Assembly (NCBI GenBank): GCA_003021705.1
Contig: PXRJ01000040.1
Span: forward strand, 1-33,735
DNA from: Halobacteriales archaeon QS_3_64_16
GTDB taxonomy: Archaea; Halobacteriota; Halobacteria; Halobacteriales; Halococcaceae
Length of the DNA stretch: 33,735 bases
Reading direction: 5' to 3'
This document shows positions 30,008 to 33,735 of the stretch, piece after piece. Every line of letters starts with the position of its first letter. Positions within the stretch are counted from its first letter, which is position 1. The position numbers were made by a program, and so were the translations under genes. The notes under the pieces are model-generated. The model made no database searches. It saw only the letters and a list, made by a program, of their open reading frames with translations, and was not told the DNA's origin.

Positions 30008-31435
30008 ATGGCACGCAGCGACGACACCCCCCCGAATCCCTTCAATATCGCACTCAATAGCCAGCGCGAGAGCGCACAAGCGGTCGCCGACGCCGTCGAG
30101 AAGACGAGCGTCTCGCCCGAGCAGTTAGAGACGCTGATGAACGTTGAGGTCGGCCAGACGCCAAGCGAGGTCGTCTACACCGAGAACAAACTGGAGTTGC
30201 TCCACTACGAGAGCCAGACCGAGGAGCAACACGCAGTGCCGATCCTCATCGTCTACGCGCTGATCAACAAGCCGTTCATCCTCGATCTCCAGCCCGATCG
30301 GTCGGTGATCCGTCGCCTGCTCGAAGCGGGCCACGACGTCTACATGATCGACTGGAACGAGCCCTCCAAGCTCGATCAGTACCTCACGCTTGATGACTAC
30401 GTGAATCGCTACATGGACAACTGCGTCGACGTCGTCCGCGAGCGCTCGGGCCAGGACGCGATCAACGTGCTCGGTTACTGTATGGGCGGGACGATGTCGA
30501 CGATGTACGCGTCGCTCCACCCCGAGAAAGTGAGGAACCTCGGGCTCATGGCCGCCGGACTCTGTTTCGACGGAACCGGTGGCGTCTTGGAGGAGTGGGG
30601 CGACGAACAGTACTACTCGCCACGTGACGTCACCGAGACCTTCGGCAATGCCCCGGCGGAGATGTTAGACATGGGCTTCGCGCTGATGGACCCGGTCGCG
30701 AACTACGTCTCGAAGTACGTCCGGCTGTACGACAACATCGAGAACGACGACTTCGTCGAGAACTTCGGCCGGATGGAACGCTGGCTCTCGGAGGGTATCG
30801 ACGTCGCCGGGGCAGCGTACGCCCAGTTCTTAGAGGACATCTACCAGGAGAACAAGTTGTACAACAACGAGTTATACCTGGACGGCAAACACATCGATCT
30901 GAACGAGATCGACATGCCGGTGCTCCAGATAATGGGCGAGTACGACCACCTCGTGCCCTCCGAGGCGTCGAAACCCTTCAACGATGTCATCGCGAGCGAG
31001 GACGTGACGACGCTCGAACAGTCGACCGGCCACATCGGCCTGTCGGTCTCTGGCAGTTCACACGCAGAACTCTGGCCGGAAGTCTGTGAGTGGTTCGCCG
31101 AGCGCTCGGCCGTCGAGGACGAACCCGAACCGGCCGAGATCGGGATCGACGACGCCGATGAGGACGTCGAGGAAGCCGTCGAGAGCCAGGAAGCCGCTAC
31201 CGACGGCCCCACAGACGTCGATGGCGAGAGCACCAGCACTGACGGCGAAGCGGAAGCCGGCGACGCGCCGAAAGTCGATGTCGTGAACGGCATCGGCCCG
31301 ACCTACGCCGATCGCCTGCGAGAGGCCGGTATTGAGACGGTCGCGGACCTGCGCGACACCGAGGCCGAAAGGGTCGCGGAAGTCGCGGAGGTCTCCGAGT
31401 CACGTGCGGGCGAGTGGATCGAACTCGTTAGCTAA
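30008..31435 (+). CDS. phaC: Class III PHA synthase subunit PhaC with C-terminal HhH domain
   Basis: 475 residues. It polymerises (R)-3-hydroxyacyl-CoA into polyhydroxyalkanoate. Alpha/beta-hydrolase core with the lipase-like box GYCMGG (catalytic Cys158), Asp313 in [10 protein letters not shown] and His342 in [10 protein letters not shown]. Substrate entry motifs [11 protein letters not shown] and [10 protein letters not shown] are present. Residues 370-420 are an acidic Ser/Thr/Glu linker. Residues 424-473 form a separate helix-hairpin-helix unit ([20 protein letters not shown], then [20 protein letters not shown]). Haloarchaeal PhaC proteins are known to be longer at the C-terminus than bacterial class III enzymes. 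HhH units generally bind DNA or RNA, so the synthase could be linked to the nucleoid, or the unit could have been reused for protein contacts. Confidence 0.95.
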   Translation: MARSDDTPPNPFNIALNSQRESAQAVADAVEKTSVSPEQLETLMNVEVGQTPSEVVYTENKLELLHYESQTEEQHAVPILIVYALINKPFILDLQPDRSVIRRLLEAGHDVYMIDWNEPSKLDQYLTLDDYVNRYMDNCVDVVRERSGQDAINVLGYCMGGTMSTMYASLHPEKVRNLGLMAAGLCFDGTGGVLEEWGDEQYYSPRDVTETFGNAPAEMLDMGFALMDPVANYVSKYVRLYDNIENDDFVENFGRMERWLSEGIDVAGAAYAQFLEDIYQENKLYNNELYLDGKHIDLNEIDMPVLQIMGEYDHLVPSEASKPFNDVIASEDVTTLEQSTGHIGLSVSGSSHAELWPEVCEWFAERSAVEDEPEPAEIGIDDADEDVEEAVESQEAATDGPTDVDGESTSTDGEAEAGDAPKVDVVNGIGPTYADRLREAGIETVADLRDTEAERVAEVAEVSESRAGEWIELVS

Positions 31436-31552
31436 GCGACAGTCGTTCCGAAGACCCCACAGCAAGGACGAGGAGAGGAGGGACGTCACTCGGTACGTGT
31501 TTTCTAGCGGCTTTATTTTCCCGGAGAGCGACGGCTCGGCCGTGAACAGGAC

Positions 31553-31999
31553 ATGCGCGTGAGCGTCATCGGCGGCGGAACGGTCGGGGCCGGGGAGAAA
31601 CACTACGAGCAGGCCAAGCAAGTCGGGGAGTTACTGGCCGAGCGCGATCACACGGTGGTCTGTGGGGGCCGGGGCGGGGTCATGGAAGCGGTCTGTAAGG
31701 GCGCGAGCGAAGCCGGCGGCCGGTCGATCGGAATCCTGCCGGGGGCGGATCGATCGGCGGCGAACCCCTTCGTCACGATGGCGATCGCCACGGGGCTGGG
31801 AAACGCCCGGAACGCCCTCGTCGTCCTCAACGGCGATGGAGCCATCGCGATCGACGGGGCGACCGGCACGCTCTCGGAGATCAGCCACGCGCTCGATTTC
31901 GGCCGGCCGGTCGCCGGCCTCGATACCCACGAGATACGCGGCGTCGAAGCACTCGAGACGCCCGCGGAAGCCGTCTCCTACGTCGAAGCACACGCCTGA
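31553..31999 (+). CDS. TIGR00725 family (LOG-like) protein
   Basis: 148 residues from ATG 31553. The sequence VSVIGGGTVGAGEKHYEQAKQVGELLAERDHTVVCGGRGGVMEAVCKGASEAGGRSIGILPG, then MAIATGLGNARNALVVLNGDGAIAIDGATGTLSEISHALDFGRPVAGL is the Rossmann-like fold of TIGR00725, related to LOG/lysine decarboxylase-like and Moco-carrier proteins. GGRGGVMEAVCKGA corresponds to the PGGxGTxxE-type phosphoribohydrolase motif but with changes. Activity not known. Promoter: CTTTATTTTC (31511-31520) about 37 bp before the start. Follows phaC by 117 bp and is probably a separate unit. Confidence 0.88.
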   Translation: MRVSVIGGGTVGAGEKHYEQAKQVGELLAERDHTVVCGGRGGVMEAVCKGASEAGGRSIGILPGADRSAANPFVTMAIATGLGNARNALVVLNGDGAIAIDGATGTLSEISHALDFGRPVAGLDTHEIRGVEALETPAEAVSYVEAHA

Positions 32000-32120
32000 G
32001 CCCTGACAGCCGTTCGGACATCTACTGTCGGTTTCGATTCCTGGAACGGGTCGATACCAAGGGAATCCGGGCCCGTTTCCCATAGTCGACTCGGCATGGT
32101 TCGGTATCGGAAGCGACGAC

Positions 32121-32132
32121 GCTTTTTATTAG
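32121..32132 (+). promoter_or_regulatory. Promoter of the HxlR-type regulator
   Basis: GCTTTTTATTAG is centred about 28-29 bp before ATG 32155. A GAGGGGAG purine stretch also precedes the ATG. The 31-base spacing favours a nearly leaderless mRNA. Confidence 0.55.
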
Positions 32133-32154
32133 AGAAGCCAGCACAGAGGGGAGA

Positions 32155-32487
32155 ATGGTAACGAACGAGGAGGGCTGTACGGTCTGTCAGCACTCGATTC
32201 CGGGCGTTGTATCGGTCCTGAGCGGGAAGTACGCGATCGGGATCGTCTGTGCAGTCGGCGCTCACGGGACCTGTCGGTTCGGCGATCTGGAGGATCACTT
32301 CCCGAGTGCGAGCACGGCGACGCTCACCGATCGGCTCCAGGAACTAGTCGCCGTTGGCCTGTTAGATCGGACGCGATACCGGGAAGTCCCGCCGCGCGTC
32401 GAGTACGAACTGACTGCTGACGGCGCGGAGCTACGCGAGCGATGCGAGCCGCTTTTCGAGTGGGCGATCGGACGCCAACGGAGCTGA
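32155..32487 (+). CDS. HxlR-family winged-helix transcriptional regulator
   Basis: 110 residues. HxlR pattern: CTVCQHSIPGVVSVLSGKYAIGIVCAVGAHG, CRFGDLEDHFPSASTATLTDRLQELVAVGLLDRTRYREVPPRVEYELTADGAELRE (recognition helix about residues 47-64, wing REVPPRVEYEL). The N-terminal Cys8 and Cys11 (CTVC), plus Cys30 and Cys39, might bind metal or sense redox. The family usually regulates neighbouring genes in response to aldehydes, thiol stress or drugs. The neighbours (TIGR00725 gene upstream, a convergent small membrane gene) do not identify a target. Confidence 0.9.
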   Translation: MVTNEEGCTVCQHSIPGVVSVLSGKYAIGIVCAVGAHGTCRFGDLEDHFPSASTATLTDRLQELVAVGLLDRTRYREVPPRVEYELTADGAELRERCEPLFEWAIGRQRS

Positions 32488-32505
32488 GCGACCGACACCG
32501 GCGAT

Positions 32506-32823
32506 TCAGCGCGAGCGACCGTCGGCCGGCTGTTCGCGCGAGACGGTCTCGGAACGTGTGCCGATCGATAGCTCGATTCGAGTCTCACCCACCCGCTCGA
32601 GCGCCTGCAAGCCGATGGCTGTTAGGAGCAACGAGAGATATCCGACGGACCTAACGCGCCGAGGAGCGTTCTCGCGGGGAGTGAACTCGATGTCGAGTGC
32701 GAGCCCGTAGGCCCCCTGAGCGAGCCGGAGCAAGAATCGGGGAACGAGAACGTGGGCGATACCGAACGCTCCGAATCCGAGAAGTCCGAGCCGGCCCTCG
32801 GTCCGCGAGAAATCGACCTGCAT
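32506..32823 (-). CDS. Small hypothetical membrane protein
   Basis: 105 residues from ATG 32823, convergent with the HxlR gene. Features: TEGRLGLLGFGAFGIAHVLVPRFLLRLAQGAYGLALDIEFTP and RRVRSVGYLSLLLTAIGLQALERV, i.e. about two hydrophobic segments and a basic/polar tail. The ARGY/GIAHVLVP pattern is often seen in small haloarchaeal membrane proteins, but I do not recognise a named family. Expression signal weak: a GGATACAGG stretch lies about 27 bp upstream. Spacer 32824-33061 (238 bp) has no other gene. Confidence 0.65.
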   Translation of the reverse strand: MQVDFSRTEGRLGLLGFGAFGIAHVLVPRFLLRLAQGAYGLALDIEFTPRENAPRRVRSVGYLSLLLTAIGLQALERVGETRIELSIGTRSETVSREQPADGRSR

Positions 32824-33061
32824 ACCGGGTGAAGGCGAGTCGAGCGCCTGTATCCCGTCGTTGCGGATCGGGTTGCCGGAAACTTGCGCTCGGGAGAGCG
32901 GGGGGCACTCGGTTTCCCAGCATCGTCTCGCCGGTCGGCATTGAGTGGTGCTCCGCTACTCGGTCGCCGGAGTCGACGGAGCAGCGTCGGTAAGACGAGC
33001 GAACCGGCTTCGATGTGTCCTAAAGCAGGTGTAATTATGGTCGTCGGCCACCGGAGAGGGT

Positions 33062-33394
33062 ATGGCGAACGCCAACGGGAGCACCGAAGCGAACGGGGAT
33101 CGGCGTCCTGAGAGTGACCGAACGGCCGGCCACCAACGGGATCTCGAGGACGTCCCCCGATTCGACCCGACACGCGATCGAGAGGAGAGGCGCCAGCGTG
33201 CCGACCGAGTTGCGAGCGAGGCGGTCGGCGGCGCGGCTTACGGTATCGGTATCGCGGTAGCGATCGTGCTCGCGTTCGCGGGCTACTGGGCGGTGCTCTC
33301 GGCCGTCGACTGGGACGTCCGGACGACCGCGCACGCGAACGCCCGGGAGTACGCCCAAGGCCGCGCCCGGTCAGGATCGGGTCGGAGTCGGTGA
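33062..33394 (+). CDS. Hypothetical single-pass membrane protein
   Basis: 110 residues from ATG 33062. The first ~58 residues are charged (RRPESDRTAGHQRDLEDVPRFDPTRDREERRQRADRVAS). One hydrophobic helix (AVGGAAYGIGIAVAIVLAFAGYWAVLSAVDWDV) follows, and a basic tail (RTTAHANAREYAQGRARSGSGRSR) ends the protein. No family recognised. A GTAATTATGG box (33030-33039) is centred 27 bp before the ATG, supporting expression. Adjacent to the end of a convergent ABC transporter gene. Confidence 0.6.
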   Translation: MANANGSTEANGDRRPESDRTAGHQRDLEDVPRFDPTRDREERRQRADRVASEAVGGAAYGIGIAVAIVLAFAGYWAVLSAVDWDVRTTAHANAREYAQGRARSGSGRSR

Positions 33395-33433
33395 TCGGAC
33401 CGGTTCGGTCGATTCGGTATTTGGACACCCGTT

Positions 33434-33473
33434 ATCTCGATATCTCGATGTCTCGATCCCTCGGTGTCTCAGT
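33434..33473. repeat. 8-bp tandem repeat array over the ABC transporter stop
   Basis: Five units: ATCTCGAT, ATCTCGAT, GTCTCGAT, CCCTCGGT, GTCTCAGT. Three are nearly exact and the last two are degenerate. The array covers the stop codon (33471-33469) of the minus-strand ABC transporter gene and the end of the convergent spacer. It may be a slippage-born simple repeat or part of a terminator. Confidence 0.6.
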
Positions 33474-33735
33474 CGTCCGCGACGGCAGATTCGGGGGCTT
33501 CCTTCGCCTGTGTTCGCCAGAGCCTCGCATAATCGCCTTCGCTCGCCAGTAGTTCGGCGTGGGTGCCCGACTCGGTTATCTCCCCGTCGTCCATGACGAC
33601 GATCCGGTCGGCGTCTCTGATCGTAGACAAGCGATGGGCGATGACGAAGGCAGTGCGATCCTCGATGAGCCGATCGACGCTCGCCTGGATGAGTGCCTCC
33701 GTCTCGGTGTCGACGTCACTAGTCGCCTCGTCGAA
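33469..33735 (-). CDS. ABC transporter ATP-binding/permease protein, C-terminal part
   Basis: 89 codons visible (the 5' part is beyond the right edge), ending at TGA 33471-33469. The remaining sequence starts with the D-loop/Walker B end [81 protein letters not shown] is the Walker B/D-loop and AHRLST contains the H-loop His. This is the pattern of exporter-type ABC proteins of the MsbA/MDR family with fused membrane and ATPase domains. Substrate unknown; it is probably multidrug or lipid export by family. Confidence 0.9.
   Translation of the reverse strand, partial: FDEATSDVDTETEALIQASVDRLIEDRTAFVIAHRLSTIRDADRIVVMDDGEITESGTHAELLASEGDYARLWRTQAKEAPESAVADD

Overview
The window comes from a halophilic archaeon of class Halobacteria. 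The evidence is high GC, very acidic proteins, many ATGs about 27-32 bp after a TTTA/TATA-type box (leaderless promoters), an intron in a tRNA, archaeal-type SRP54, CDP-archaeol synthase, Hel308, KEOPS Cgi121, and haloarchaeal gas-vesicle and PHA gene sets. I cannot fix the genus from sequence alone. No rRNA, insertion sequence, integrase or CRISPR array is visible.

Layout. 1-3.3 kb: part of a gas-vesicle locus, with gvpF-gvpG-gvpH and an acidic protein running off the left edge on the minus strand, and divergent gvpA, a 51-residue ORF with its own promoter, and gvpO on the plus strand. gvpC and gvpN are absent between gvpA and gvpO. 3.3-6.4 kb: a frameshifted formate/nitrite-type channel gene, a YdjM-like membrane protein and srp54. 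6.4-7.3 kb: a TumE-like toxin gene followed by a broken gene for its DNA-binding partner. 7.3-10.6 kb: two half-size MgtE proteins, a DUF7513-like protein and an NhaC antiporter. 10.9-14.5 kb: a nuclease lipoprotein gene with two offsetting frameshifts, an amphi-Trp protein, a b-type cytochrome/molybdopterin oxidoreductase fusion, an RNA-binding protein and a UPF0200 kinase-like protein. 14.6-22.3 kb: intron-containing tRNA-Arg(TCT), GNAT, glutaredoxin, arylsulfotransferase-like protein, NCS2 permease, pyrE, DUF502, carS and a p27-like zinc protein. Four copies of one hairpin repeat sit directly 3' of genes in this stretch. 22.5-28.1 kb: mdh, a three-cysteine ferredoxin, an SDR, a small membrane protein, hel308 and cgi121. 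28.2-31.4 kb: a complete PHA locus phaR-phaP-phaE-phaC with 10-bp phased repeats upstream. 31.5-33.7 kb: a TIGR00725 protein, an HxlR regulator, two small membrane proteins and the C-terminus of an ABC transporter.

How it works together. The gas-vesicle genes make and regulate buoyant protein shells. The pha genes make, coat and regulate polyester granules; the synthase ends in a helix-hairpin-helix module. hel308-cgi121 pairs replication-fork repair with a tRNA-modification subunit. pyrE and the NCS2 permease fit nucleobase acquisition. The most unusual signals are the 3'-end hairpin family with compensatory stem changes, the phased repeats before phaR, the PhaC-HhH fusion, the toxin gene left beside a decayed partner, and the reduced gvpA-gvpO arrangement with a new small ORF. 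Three genes in the first 12 kb carry frameshifts, so sequencing error should be ruled out before they are called decayed.
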